From positions 5,702,001 to 5,766,000 of the forward strand of contig NZ_FNSZ01000001.1 of the NCBI RefSeq assembly GCF_900105245.1: DNA of 64,000 nucleotides. Direction: 5' to 3'. A program made the position numbers and the translations under genes. Of the stretch, positions 26,702-35,833 are shown in pieces (positions within the stretch are counted from its first letter, which is position 1; every line of letters starts with the position of its first letter). This DNA comes from Streptomyces sp. 1222.5 (GTDB lineage Bacteria; Actinomycetota; Actinomycetes; Streptomycetales; Streptomycetaceae). Under the pieces are notes generated by a model, which saw only the letters and a list, made by a program, of their open reading frames with translations, was not told where the DNA came from and ran no database searches.

Positions 26702-28576
26702 GTGCCCGCGACCCCTAACAATGTGCCCGCGCCGAGCCGTACCGCCCCGGCCCTGATCCGCAACTTCTGCATCATCGCGCACATCGACCACGGCAAGTCC
26801 ACGCTCGCCGACCGGATGCTCCAGCTGACCGGTGTCGTCGAGCAGCGGCAGATGCGTGCTCAGTACCTCGACCGGATGGACATCGAGCGCGAGCGCGGCA
26901 TCACGATCAAGTCCCAGGCGGTGCGTCTGCCCTGGGCCCCGACCGAGGGCCCCGACCAGGGCACGACCCACATCCTCAACATGATCGACACTCCGGGGCA
27001 CGTCGACTTCACCTACGAGGTCTCGCGGTCGCTGGCCGCCTGCGAGGGAACCATCCTCCTCGTGGACGCCGCCCAGGGCATCGAGGCGCAGACCCTCGCC
27101 AACCTCTACCTGGCGATGGAGAACGACCTCACGATCATCCCGGTGCTGAACAAGATCGACCTGCCGGCCGCGCAGCCGGAGAAGTTCGCCGAGGAACTGG
27201 CGAACCTGGTCGGCTGCGCCCCGGAGGACGTGCTCAAGGTCTCCGCGAAGACCGGTCTGGGCGTCGACGCGCTGCTGAACAAGGTCGTCAAGGAGATCCC
27301 GGCGCCTGTCGGGGTCGCCGACGCGCCCGCCCGCGCGATGATCTTCGACTCGGTCTACGACTCGTACCGCGGTGTCGTGACGTACGTCCGTGTCATCGAC
27401 GGCCAGCTCAACAAGCGCGAGCGCATCAGGATGATGTCGACGGGCGCCACGCACGAGCTGCTGGAGATCGGTGTCAGCTCGCCCGAGATGCTGCCGGCCG
27501 ACGGCCTCGGCGTCGGCGAGGTGGGCTACCTCATCACCGGTGTGAAGGACGTCCGCCAGTCCAAGGTCGGTGACACCGTCACCAGCCAGAGCAAGGGCGC
27601 CACCGAGGCACTCGGCGGCTACAAGGACCCGAAGCCGATGGTCTTCTCGGGTCTGTACCCGCTCGACGGCTCGGACTACCCGGAGCTGCGCGAGGCCCTC
27701 GACAAGCTCCAGCTGAACGATGCCGCGCTGGTCTACGAGCCGGAGACCTCCGCCGCCCTCGGCTTCGGTTTCCGCGTCGGCTTCCTCGGCCTGCTGCACC
27801 TGGACGTGATCAGGGAGCGGCTGGAGCGCGAGTTCGGCCTCGACCTGATCGCGACCGCGCCGAACGTGGTCTACCGCGTGCTCATGGAGGACGGGACCGA
27901 GCACACGGTCACCAACCCCAGCGAGTTCCCCGAAGGCAAGATCAACGACGTGTACGAGCCGGTCGTGCGCGCCACCATCCTGGCGCCGACCGAGTTCATC
28001 GGCTCGATCATGGAGCTGTGCCAGACCAGGCGCGGCACCCTGCTCGGCATGGACTACCTGTCCGAGGACCGGGTCGAGATCCGCTACACCCTCCCGCTCG
28101 CGGAGATCGTCTTCGACTTCTTCGACCAGCTGAAGTCCAAGACCCGCGGCTACGCCTCCCTCGACTACGAGCCCACCGGCGAGCAGACGTCGAGCCTGGT
28201 CAAGGTCGACATCCTGCTGCACGGCGACAAGGTGGACGCCTTCTCGGCGATCACGCACAAGGACGCGGCGTACGCGTACGGCGTGCGACTCGTCGCCAAG
28301 CTGCGCGAACTCATCCCGCGGCAGGCGTTCGAGGTGCCCATCCAGGCGGCCATCGGCTCGCGGGTCATCGCCCGCGAGACGATCCGTGCCATCCGCAAGG
28401 ACGTCCTCGCCAAGTGCTACGGCGGCGACATCTCGCGTAAGCGCAAGCTGCTGGAGAAGCAGAAGGAAGGCAAGAAGCGGATGAAGATGGTGGGTTCCGT
28501 GGAGGTTCCGCAGGAAGCCTTCATCGCCGTCCTGTCCAGTGATGACAGCGCGGGGTCGGGCAAGGGCAAGAAGTAG
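26702..28576 (+). CDS. lepA: Elongation factor 4 (LepA)
   Basis: A translational GTPase that acts on the ribosome during elongation or initiation stress. The 624-residue product has the G1 motif AHIDHGKST (about residues 27-35), G2/switch RERGITI, G3 DTPGHVDF, G4 NKID and the LepA-specific C-terminal domain with the basic ending KQKEGKKRMKMVGSVEVPQEAF. The GTG start follows AGGA with good spacing. A small inverted repeat (GAGGC/GCCTC) lies at about 26670-26686 in the leader. Confidence 0.98.
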   Translation: MPATPNNVPAPSRTAPALIRNFCIIAHIDHGKSTLADRMLQLTGVVEQRQMRAQYLDRMDIERERGITIKSQAVRLPWAPTEGPDQGTTHILNMIDTPGHVDFTYEVSRSLAACEGTILLVDAAQGIEAQTLANLYLAMENDLTIIPVLNKIDLPAAQPEKFAEELANLVGCAPEDVLKVSAKTGLGVDALLNKVVKEIPAPVGVADAPARAMIFDSVYDSYRGVVTYVRVIDGQLNKRERIRMMSTGATHELLEIGVSSPEMLPADGLGVGEVGYLITGVKDVRQSKVGDTVTSQSKGATEALGGYKDPKPMVFSGLYPLDGSDYPELREALDKLQLNDAALVYEPETSAALGFGFRVGFLGLLHLDVIRERLEREFGLDLIATAPNVVYRVLMEDGTEHTVTNPSEFPEGKINDVYEPVVRATILAPTEFIGSIMELCQTRRGTLLGMDYLSEDRVEIRYTLPLAEIVFDFFDQLKSKTRGYASLDYEPTGEQTSSLVKVDILLHGDKVDAFSAITHKDAAYAYGVRLVAKLRELIPRQAFEVPIQAAIGSRVIARETIRAIRKDVLAKCYGGDISRKRKLLEKQKEGKKRMKMVGSVEVPQEAFIAVLSSDDSAGSGKGKK

Positions 28577-28742
28577 TCACGGGTAACTCCGGGTCACGTC
28601 CGCAAACCGGGCACGAGGGGGCTCGTCGTACGAAAGTGCGGCGGGCCCCTACGCGCGCGTAGCGTCGCTCTGCGTGGAAAGTGACAGGCCGAAGCCTCTT
28701 ACGCAGCGGCCGGTCGCGGCTTACTCTGATCCCTGCTCGATA

Positions 28743-28789
28743 GTTACTCGCGAGTTAAACAACAGCTCGAAAACCCACCGTGAGTTAAC
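28743..28789 (+). promoter_or_regulatory. GAGTTAA repeats upstream of the acyl-CoA synthetase gene
   Basis: GTTACTC (28743-28749), GAGTTAA (28752-28758) and GAGTTAAC (28782-28789) repeat one core in both orientations, and ACTCGCGAGT (28746-28755) is a perfect palindrome. These AT-richer sites lie 50-95 bases before the GTG and may bind a TetR- or GntR-type regulator. The remaining 28577-28837 shows no gene. Confidence 0.45.
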
Positions 28790-28837
28790 CCAGCCGCACC
28801 GAGTCAGCCGCACCGTCGCGGGCCCCCGGAGGATGTC

Positions 28838-30712
28838 GTGAGCGACACACAGACCCTGATCGAGAACCGTCCGCCGTCCGTGGCGGCCCTCTTCCTGGAG
28901 CGCGTCGCGGCCACACCGGACGCCGAGGCCTACCGGTACCCGGTGCCGTCGGCCTCCGGGCAGGGACCCGACGAGTGGAGGTCGCTCAGCTGGGCCCAGG
29001 CGTCCGAGCGCGTGTACGCGATCGCGGCCGGGCTCATCGAACTGGGCGTGCAGCCCGAACAGCGGGTGGCGCTCGCCTCGTCCACCCGGGTGGAGTGGAT
29101 CCTCGCCGACCTCGGCATCATGTGCGCCGGCGGCGCCACGACCACGATCTACCCGCAGACCAACGCCGACGAGTCGGCGTTCATCCTCTCCGACTCCGAG
29201 AGCCGGGTGCTGATCGCCGAGGACGCCGCCCAGGTCGCCAAGGCGGTCGAGAAGCGTGCCGAGCTGCCCGAGCTGGCGAAGGTCGTCGTCGTCGACCCGG
29301 CCGGTGTCGAGTCGGACGACTGGGTGATCACCCTCGACGAGCTGGAGCGGCGCGGCGCCGCGTACCTGGAGAAGCACCCGCAGCTGATCAAGGAGCGGGT
29401 CGGCGCGATCACCAGGGAGCAGCTCGCCACCCTCATCTACACCTCCGGCACCACCGGCCGCCCCAAGGGCGTGCGCCTGCCGCACGACAACTGGGCCTAC
29501 ATGGCGAAGGCGATCGCGTCGACCGGCCTGGTCACCCTGGACGACGTGCAGTACCTGTGGCTGCCGCTCGCCCACGTCTTCGGCAAGGTGCTCACCTCCG
29601 GGCAGATCGAGGTCGGGCACGTGACCGCCGTGGACGGCCGCGTCGACAAGATCATCGAGAACCTGCCGGTGGTGCAGCCGACGTACATGGCGGCCGTGCC
29701 CCGCATCTTCGAGAAGGTCTACAACGGCGTCGCCGCCAAGGCCCGGGAGGGCGGCGCCGCCAAGTACAAGATCTTCCAGTGGGCCGCCGAGGTCTCGCGC
29801 GAGTACGCCAAGGTCACCCAGGACAACTTCCGCCGCACCGGCACCGCCTCGGTACCCTTCGGGCTCGCCGCCAAGCACAAGGTCGCCGACACCCTCGTCT
29901 ACGCCAAGCTCCGCGAGGCCTTCGGCGGCCGGCTGCGCGCCTGCGTCTCCGGCGCCTCCGCGCTCGCCCCGGAGATCGGTTACTTCTTCGCCGGCGCCGG
30001 CATCCACATCCTGGAGGGCTACGGCCTCACCGAGTCCTCCGCGGCCTCCTTCGTCAACCCCGGCGAGGCATACCGCACCGGCACCGTCGGCAAGCCGCTG
30101 CCCGGCACCGAGGTCCGCATCGCCGACGACGGCGAGATCCTGCTGCGCGGCCCCGGCATCATGGAGGGCTACCACGGGCTGCCCGAGAAGACCGCCGAGG
30201 TGCTGGAGTCCGACGGCTGGTTCCACACCGGTGACATCGGCGAGCTGTCGCCCGACGGCTACCTGCGGATCACCGACCGCAAGAAGGACCTCATCAAGAC
30301 CTCCGGCGGCAAGTACGTGGCGCCGGCCGAGGTCGAGGGCCAGTTCAAGGGCGTGTGCCCGTACGTCTCCAACATCCTCGTGCACGGCGCCGACCGGAAC
30401 TACTGCACCGCCCTGATCGCCCTGGACGAGCTCGCGATCCAGGACTGGGCGAAGGAGAACGGACTGGCCGGCAAGTCGTACGCGGAGATCGTCGCGGCGC
30501 CGCAGACCGTCGAAATGGTCGACGGTTACGTCCAGGAGCTCAACGCGGGTCTCCAGCGCTGGCAGACCATCAAGAAGTTCCGTCTGCTGCCCCGCGACCT
30601 CGACGTGGAGCACGGCGAGATCACGCCGAGCCTGAAGCTCAAGCGGCCGGTGGTGGAGCGCGAGTACAAGCACCTCATCGACGGCATGTACGCGGGCACC
30701 CGCGAGGGCTGA
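28838..30712 (+). CDS. Long-chain fatty acid-CoA ligase (AMP-forming)
   Basis: It activates fatty acids with ATP and CoA through an acyl-adenylate, at the inner face of the membrane. The 624-residue product has the AMP-binding signature YTSGTTGRPKGV (about residues 195-206), the acyl-AMP motif YGLTESSA, and the hinge/C-terminal motif DGWFHTGDIG with TDRKKDLIKTSGGKYVAP. The length fits the FadD15-like long-chain group. GTG 28838 has GGAGGATG upstream. A very stable hairpin follows the stop. Confidence 0.93.
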   Translation: MSDTQTLIENRPPSVAALFLERVAATPDAEAYRYPVPSASGQGPDEWRSLSWAQASERVYAIAAGLIELGVQPEQRVALASSTRVEWILADLGIMCAGGATTTIYPQTNADESAFILSDSESRVLIAEDAAQVAKAVEKRAELPELAKVVVVDPAGVESDDWVITLDELERRGAAYLEKHPQLIKERVGAITREQLATLIYTSGTTGRPKGVRLPHDNWAYMAKAIASTGLVTLDDVQYLWLPLAHVFGKVLTSGQIEVGHVTAVDGRVDKIIENLPVVQPTYMAAVPRIFEKVYNGVAAKAREGGAAKYKIFQWAAEVSREYAKVTQDNFRRTGTASVPFGLAAKHKVADTLVYAKLREAFGGRLRACVSGASALAPEIGYFFAGAGIHILEGYGLTESSAASFVNPGEAYRTGTVGKPLPGTEVRIADDGEILLRGPGIMEGYHGLPEKTAEVLESDGWFHTGDIGELSPDGYLRITDRKKDLIKTSGGKYVAPAEVEGQFKGVCPYVSNILVHGADRNYCTALIALDELAIQDWAKENGLAGKSYAEIVAAPQTVEMVDGYVQELNAGLQRWQTIKKFRLLPRDLDVEHGEITPSLKLKRPVVEREYKHLIDGMYAGTREG

Positions 30713-30717
30713 GCGGC

Positions 30718-30760
30718 CGCCCCGGCCCCGGGAGGACCCCGTCCTCCCGGGGCCGGGGCG
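30718..30760 (+). terminator. Strong hairpin terminator after the acyl-CoA synthetase gene
   Basis: CGCCCCGGCCCCGGGAGGAC pairs with its exact complement around a three-base CCC loop, giving a perfect 20-base stem. It lacks a T run, as usual for terminators in such GC-rich genomes. Confidence 0.85.
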
Positions 30761-30941
30761 CGCCCGGAACATCCGCATTACCCGTTCGCGGCGCCGGGCG
30801 GAAGCCCTGCCCGGGGGTTGCTCGAACCCGGTCGGATTTCCGACCGTCTTCGCACACTCACGTAGCACAGTTCTCACCCGTGACGGTCCACTTCGGTCAC
30901 TGACCGCTTATGCGTGCCGTCGTTGTGTCACCCTGAGCCGC

Positions 30942-32768
30942 ATGGACATGGCGGCCATACCCGCGCAGCGGGAGAGCGAGGCCCCGCACCGTGAGGTCCG
31001 GGGCCGGACCACGCTGCCCGGGAGCCCCCTCGCGCCGGGGTCGGCCCGCGGACTGGTGCGGGCCGCGCTGGCCGAGGTGCCCGAGGTGTCCGCCCGGCTC
31101 GCCGACGACGCCATGGCCGTCGTCAGCGAGCTCGTCACCAACGCCGTCGTGCACGCCGGCACCGACGTGGAGGTCGACTGGCGGCTGGAGGAGACCGGCG
31201 CGTTCGTCGTGGAGGTCCGCGACCGGCACCCCTCCCGCGCCCCGCGCGACCCCCTCGGCGGTGAGGTGCCCCACGACGCCGCCGAGCACGGCCGTGGGCT
31301 GCGGCTGGTCGCCACCCTCGCCGAGTCCTGGGGCGTCACCTACCGCAAGGGCGCCAAGACGGTCTGGGCGCGGCTTCCCCCGGGCGGCAGCGAGGCGACG
31401 GACGGCCCCGCATCCGGCCCGGCCCTGGACGTCGCCGAGGACCTCGCCCCGCAGCCGCCCCGCACCGGCGGCGACCGGGACTGGCTCGGCCGGGGCGCGC
31501 TGTCCTTCCTCGCCGAGGCCTCCGATCTGCTCGCCGGACAGCTGGACGAGAACCTGGTCGCCGCCCTCACCGGCCAGCTGATCGTGCCCCGGCTCGCCGA
31601 CTGGTGCGCGATCTGGCTGGAGGACGAGGCCTCCGCTCGCGGCGGCACCGGCGGCGGCCCGGCACGGGTCTGGCACGCCAGCGAGGCCCGCATCGAAGAG
31701 CTGCGGTGCGCCCTGGAGAAGGATCCGCCGTGCCCCCGGGACGGGCTGCGCTCCGGCCCGGAGCACTACCCCTGGCCCGGTGATGCGCTCGGCCCGCGGG
31801 GCGCCGACGGCACGGCGCTCGCGTACCGGCTGATCGCGGGTGGCCGGCCGCTCGGCACGCTGGTCATCGGCCGCTGCGGACCGGCCCGGTTCCCCGACGA
31901 GGTCACCGGGCTCGTGGAGGACCTGAGCAGGCGGGTCGCCCTCGCCGTCGGCGCGGCCCGCCAGTACGCCCGCCAGGCCACGATCAGCGCCGTCCTCCAG
32001 CGCGGCCTGCTGCCCGGCGCGGTCGCCGAGATCCCCGGTGTGCGCAGCGCGCTCGTGTACGAGCCGTGCGACAAGGGCGGCCCGAGCGGGGACTTCTACG
32101 ACCTCTTCCCGGCCGGCGACGGCCGCTGGTGCTTCGCCGTCGGTGACGTTCAGGGCAAGGGCCCCGAGGCCGCCGTGGTGATCGGTCTCGCCCGCCCCTG
32201 GCTCCGGCTCCTGGCCCGCGAGGGCTACCGCGTCGCCGACGTCCTCGACCGCCTCAACCAGCTCCTCCTCGACGACGCCACCGAGGCCGCCGACGCCGCG
32301 GCCCGCGCCCTGGTCGCCGCCGGCGGTCGGCCCGTGGTGCCCGGCGACGGCCCGCAGACCCGCTTCCTGTCCCTGCTCTACGGCGAACTGACACCGCACG
32401 AGGGCGGGGTCCGCTGCACCCTCGCCTCTGCCGGGCACCCGCTGCCGCTCGTCCTCGGCCCCGACGGCGGCGTGCGCTCCGTCGCCCGGCCGCAGACCCT
32501 GCTCGGCGTGGTCGAGGACGAGACGTACACCAGCGACACCGTCGACCTGCGGCCCGGCGACAGTCTGCTGTGCGTCACCGACGGGGTGACCGAGCGCCGC
32601 TCCGGCTCCCGCCAGTTCGACGACGACGACGGCCTCGCCCGTGCCCTGTCCGGCTGCGCCGGGCTCGGCGCCGAGCTGATCGCGGAAAGGATCCGCCGCC
32701 TGGTCCACGACTTCGGCGGCGGCCTCCCCGAGGACGATCTGGCCCTGCTGGTGCTCCAGGCGGAGTGA
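30942..32768 (+). CDS. HATPase-GAF-PP2C (SpoIIE-type) phosphatase regulator
   Basis: The 608-residue protein joins three domains: an anti-sigma-factor-like HATPase (about residues 25-150, N-box ELVTNAVVHAGT and a G box HGRGLRLV), a GAF-like sensor (about 185-345) and a PP2C/SpoIIE phosphatase (about 360-608 with GDFYDLFPAG, GDVQGKG and VTDGVTERR). Such proteins control partner-switching: the kinase part phosphorylates an anti-anti-sigma factor and the phosphatase part removes the phosphate. No obvious partner (STAS or sigma gene) lies in the window. Start ATG 30942 has only weak upstream complementarity. The 229-base region ahead holds the terminator and no other gene. Confidence 0.9.
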   Translation: MDMAAIPAQRESEAPHREVRGRTTLPGSPLAPGSARGLVRAALAEVPEVSARLADDAMAVVSELVTNAVVHAGTDVEVDWRLEETGAFVVEVRDRHPSRAPRDPLGGEVPHDAAEHGRGLRLVATLAESWGVTYRKGAKTVWARLPPGGSEATDGPASGPALDVAEDLAPQPPRTGGDRDWLGRGALSFLAEASDLLAGQLDENLVAALTGQLIVPRLADWCAIWLEDEASARGGTGGGPARVWHASEARIEELRCALEKDPPCPRDGLRSGPEHYPWPGDALGPRGADGTALAYRLIAGGRPLGTLVIGRCGPARFPDEVTGLVEDLSRRVALAVGAARQYARQATISAVLQRGLLPGAVAEIPGVRSALVYEPCDKGGPSGDFYDLFPAGDGRWCFAVGDVQGKGPEAAVVIGLARPWLRLLAREGYRVADVLDRLNQLLLDDATEAADAAARALVAAGGRPVVPGDGPQTRFLSLLYGELTPHEGGVRCTLASAGHPLPLVLGPDGGVRSVARPQTLLGVVEDETYTSDTVDLRPGDSLLCVTDGVTERRSGSRQFDDDDGLARALSGCAGLGAELIAERIRRLVHDFGGGLPEDDLALLVLQAE

Positions 32769-32795
32769 CGCCCGCGGTGCTGGACAATGGAAGGC

Positions 32796-34028
32796 ATGCC
32801 TTCCGCACTTCCCGACGGCGAGCCCGTCCCCGACGACGGCGCGCTGCCCGTCCCCGCGCTCGCCGGCGCCGCCGAGCGGCCCCTCGGGTTCTATCTGCAC
32901 GTCCCGTACTGCGCGACCCGCTGCGGCTACTGCGACTTCAACACCTACACCGCGACCGAGCTGCGCGGCACCGGCGGTGTGCTCGCCTCCCGCGACAACT
33001 ACGCGGACACCCTGATCGACGAGATCCGCCTCGCCCGTAAGGTCCTCGGCGACGACCCGCGCGAGGTCCGCACGGTCTTCGTCGGCGGCGGCACGCCCAC
33101 GCTGCTCGCCGCCGGCGACCTGGTCCGCATGCTGGCCGCCGTCCGCACCGAGTTCGGCCTGGCGCCGGACGCGGAGATCACCACGGAGGCCAACCCGGAG
33201 TCGGTGGACCCCGCGTACCTGGCCACCCTCCGCGAGGGTGGCTTCAACCGTGTCTCCTTCGGCATGCAGAGCGCGCGGCAGCACGTACTGCGGACACTCG
33301 ACCGGACCCACACCCCGGGCCGCCCCGAGCGCTGCGTCGCCGAGGCACGGGCGGCAGGCTTCGAGCACGTCAACCTCGACCTGATCTACGGCACCCCGGG
33401 GGAGAGCGACGACGACTGGCGGGCCTCGCTGGACGCCGCGATCGGTGCCGGACCGGACCACGTCAGCGCGTACGCGCTCATCGTCGAGGAGGGCACCCAG
33501 CTCGCCCGGCGCATCCGCCGGGGCGAGATCCCGATGACGGACGACGACGCCCACGCCGACCGGTACCTGATCGCGGACGAGACCCTGTCGGCGGCGGGCT
33601 TCGCGTGGTACGAGGTCTCCAACTGGGCGACCTCGCGGGCGGGCCGGTGCCTGCACAACGAGCTGTACTGGCGGGGCGCCGACTGGTGGGGCGCGGGCCC
33701 GGGCGCCCACAGCCACGTCGGCGGAGTGCGCTGGTGGAACGTGAAGCACCCGGGCGCGTACGCGGCGGCGCTCGCGTCGGGGCGGTCGCCGGGCGCCGGG
33801 CGTGAGGTGCTGTCGGACGAGGACCGCCGGGTGGAGCGGATCCTGCTGGAGCTGAGGCTCAGCGAGGGCGCGCCGCTGGACCTGCTGAAGGAGGCGGGCC
33901 TCGCGGCCTCCCGCCGCGCCCTGTCGGACGGCCTGCTCCAGGCGGGGCCGTACGACGAGGGGCGCGCGGTGCTCACGCTGCGCGGGCGGCTGCTGGCCGA
34001 CGCGGTGGTGCGGGACCTGGTCGACTGA
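32796..34028 (+). CDS. hemW: Radical SAM haem chaperone HemW
   Basis: HemW is a radical SAM protein that binds and delivers haem; it is related to, but distinct from, the coproporphyrinogen dehydrogenase HemN. The 410-residue product has CATRCGYCDF (Cx3Cx2C, about residues 43-52), GGGTPT and the HemW C-terminal domain. ATG 32796 is chosen because GACAAT (32783-32788) ends seven bases before it, matching the leaderless pattern at era; ATG 32787 overlaps that box. It is convergent with the DUF3097 gene, 12 bases apart. Confidence 0.92.
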   Translation: MPSALPDGEPVPDDGALPVPALAGAAERPLGFYLHVPYCATRCGYCDFNTYTATELRGTGGVLASRDNYADTLIDEIRLARKVLGDDPREVRTVFVGGGTPTLLAAGDLVRMLAAVRTEFGLAPDAEITTEANPESVDPAYLATLREGGFNRVSFGMQSARQHVLRTLDRTHTPGRPERCVAEARAAGFEHVNLDLIYGTPGESDDDWRASLDAAIGAGPDHVSAYALIVEEGTQLARRIRRGEIPMTDDDAHADRYLIADETLSAAGFAWYEVSNWATSRAGRCLHNELYWRGADWWGAGPGAHSHVGGVRWWNVKHPGAYAAALASGRSPGAGREVLSDEDRRVERILLELRLSEGAPLDLLKEAGLAASRRALSDGLLQAGPYDEGRAVLTLRGRLLADAVVRDLVD

Positions 34029-34040
34029 GCCCGCAGGCCG

Positions 34041-34901
34041 TCACGCCGGCGCCGTGACGAAGTCGATCAGTTCCTCCACGCGGCCCAGCAGCTCCGGCTC
34101 CAGGTCCTTGTAGGACCGCACCCGGGACAGGATCGACTGCCAGGCGGCGCCCGTGTTCTCCGGCCAGCCCAGGGCCCGGCACACGCCCGTCTTCCAGTCC
34201 TGGCCGCGCGGTACCGTCGGCCAGCCCGCGATCCCCAGGGACGACGGCTTCACCGCCTGCCAGATGTCGATGTACGGGTGGCCGACCACCAGCGCGTGTC
34301 CGCTCGTCACCGACTCGGCGATGCGCCACTCCTTCGTGCCCGGCACCAGGTGGTCCACGAGCACGCCCAGCCGCGCGTCCGGGCCCGGCGCGAACTCGGC
34401 CACGATCGACGGCAGGTCGTCGACGCCCTCCAGGTACTCCACGACCACGCCCTCGATGCGCAGGTCGTCGCCCCAGACCCGCTCGACCAGCTCGGCGTCG
34501 TGCCGGCCCTCGACGTAGATGCGGCCGGCGCGGGCCACGCGCGCGCGTGCGCCGGGCACGGCGACCGAGCCGGAGGCGGTGCGGGTGGGCCGTACCGGGC
34601 CCGCGGCGGGCCGCACCAGGGTGACCACCCCGCCCTCCAGCAGGAAGCCGCGCGGCTCCAGCGGGAACACCCGGTGCTTGCCGAAGCGGTCCTCCAGGGT
34701 CACCGTGCCGGCCTCGCAGCGGATCACCGCCCCGCAGAACCCGGTACCGGCCTCCTCGACCACCAGCCCTGGGTCGGCCGCGACCTCCGGGACCGGCTTC
34801 GGCTTCTTCCAGGGAGGAGTCAGGTCGGCGGAGTACGCACGAGGGCGCGGGCCCGAAGGGCCCTCGGGGGAAGGGCGGTGGTGGGAGGCGGGTGGGCGCA
34901 T
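34041..34901 (-). CDS. DUF3097 family protein
   Basis: The 286-residue product is almost certainly the actinobacterial DUF3097 protein: it has ADLTPPWKKPKPVPEVAADPGLVVEE, the middle segment IYVEGRHDAELVERVWGDDLR, and VGHPYIDIWQAVKP near the C-terminus. The YVEGRHDAELVE region resembles a TOPRIM-like fold, but no activity is known to me. The ATG at 34901 lacks a Shine-Dalgarno; TATCGT lies about ten bases upstream. It is next to the metallo-beta-lactamase gene on the same strand with only 34 bases between, so the two may be co-transcribed. Confidence 0.85.
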   Translation of the reverse strand: MRPPASHHRPSPEGPSGPRPRAYSADLTPPWKKPKPVPEVAADPGLVVEEAGTGFCGAVIRCEAGTVTLEDRFGKHRVFPLEPRGFLLEGGVVTLVRPAAGPVRPTRTASGSVAVPGARARVARAGRIYVEGRHDAELVERVWGDDLRIEGVVVEYLEGVDDLPSIVAEFAPGPDARLGVLVDHLVPGTKEWRIAESVTSGHALVVGHPYIDIWQAVKPSSLGIAGWPTVPRGQDWKTGVCRALGWPENTGAAWQSILSRVRSYKDLEPELLGRVEELIDFVTAPA

Positions 34902-34935
34902 TCGGATGACGATAGGAGAAGCCGTGGGCCGGTGC

Positions 34936-35670
34936 TCACGACACGCCGAAACGCGTGGCCAGGGCCTCGCGTTGACGTCGTACGAAGCCCGCGTCGACCA
35001 CCGCTCCGTGACCGGGCACGTACAGCGCGTCCTCGCCGCCGAGCGCCAGCAGCCGGTCGAGCGCGGCCGGCCACCGCGAGGTGACGGCGTCCGGGCCCGC
35101 CTGGGGCTCGCCGGACTCCTCGACCAGATCGCCGCAGAACACCACCTCCGGCCCGCCGGACACGCTCGCCGGGACCAGGACCGCCAGGTCGTGCGCGGTG
35201 TGACCGGGGCCCACGTTGGCCAGCAGCGCCTGTCGGCCCTCACCGAGGTCCAGGGTCCACTCGCCGGAGACCAGGTGCCGGGGCGGGGCCAGCGCGTCGA
35301 CCGCCTCGTCCGCGTCCGCCACCGCCAGACCGTTGCGGACCGCGTCCAGGCGCAGTTCCTCGCGCTCGTGGGTGAACACCGCGTCGACGCCGACCGCCGC
35401 GTACACCTCGGCCCCGGCGAACGCGGCCGCCCCGAAGACGTGGTCGAAGTGGGGATGGGTGAGCGCGAGATGTGTCACACGTCCACGGGACAGCTCCTGG
35501 GCCGCGGAGCGCAGCCGCGCCCCCTCGGCGAGGCTGGAACCGGCGTCCACCATCAGCGCCGTGCTCCCGCTCAGCACCAGGCCCACCGTGCAGTCCCAGC
35601 CGGGCAGCCGGCACCGTCCGACACCGGCGGCCAGCCGTTCCCATCCCAGGTCTTCCCAAGTCACCGTCAT
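34936..35670 (-). CDS. Metallo-beta-lactamase fold hydrolase
   Basis: A 244-residue protein of the MBL superfamily. The metal-binding motif is THPHFDHVFG (about residues 71-80), followed by VGPGHTAHDLAV (third histidine), FCGDLVEE (Asp) and VPGHGAVVD (last histidine), so both metal sites look complete. Substrate unknown; glyoxalase II-like or thioesterase-like activity is possible. It is transcribed away from hrcA and shares its upstream region (35671-35833) with that gene. Confidence 0.9.
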   Translation of the reverse strand: MTVTWEDLGWERLAAGVGRCRLPGWDCTVGLVLSGSTALMVDAGSSLAEGARLRSAAQELSRGRVTHLALTHPHFDHVFGAAAFAGAEVYAAVGVDAVFTHEREELRLDAVRNGLAVADADEAVDALAPPRHLVSGEWTLDLGEGRQALLANVGPGHTAHDLAVLVPASVSGGPEVVFCGDLVEESGEPQAGPDAVTSRWPAALDRLLALGGEDALYVPGHGAVVDAGFVRRQREALATRFGVS

Positions 35671-35713
35671 ACCGCGACGCTAACGTCACGAGCCGGTACG
35701 GACCGGACCGACC

Positions 35714-35744
35714 TTGCCCGGTCAGTACCCCACGGCCGTACACT
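35714..35744 (+). promoter_or_regulatory. hrcA: Putative hrcA promoter
   Basis: TTGCCC (35714-35719) and TACACT (35739-35744) are spaced by 19 bases and lie just upstream of the CIRCE element, so HrcA binding would block the transcription start. Confidence 0.5.
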
Positions 35745-35757
35745 GGGCCGGGGAATG

Positions 35758-35784
35758 CTGGCACTCGCACGGGAAGAGTGCCAG
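35758..35784 (+). promoter_or_regulatory. hrcA: CIRCE operator (HrcA binding site)
   Basis: CTGGCACTC, nine spacer bases, then GAGTGCCAG form a perfect 9-9-9 inverted repeat matching the CIRCE consensus. It lies 50 bases before the hrcA start, so HrcA represses its own operon with dnaJ. Confidence 0.93.
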
Positions 35785-35833
35785 GCGGACGACCCGAAGG
35801 GCCGAGGGGACGACGTGCAGGAGGTGCGCGCGA

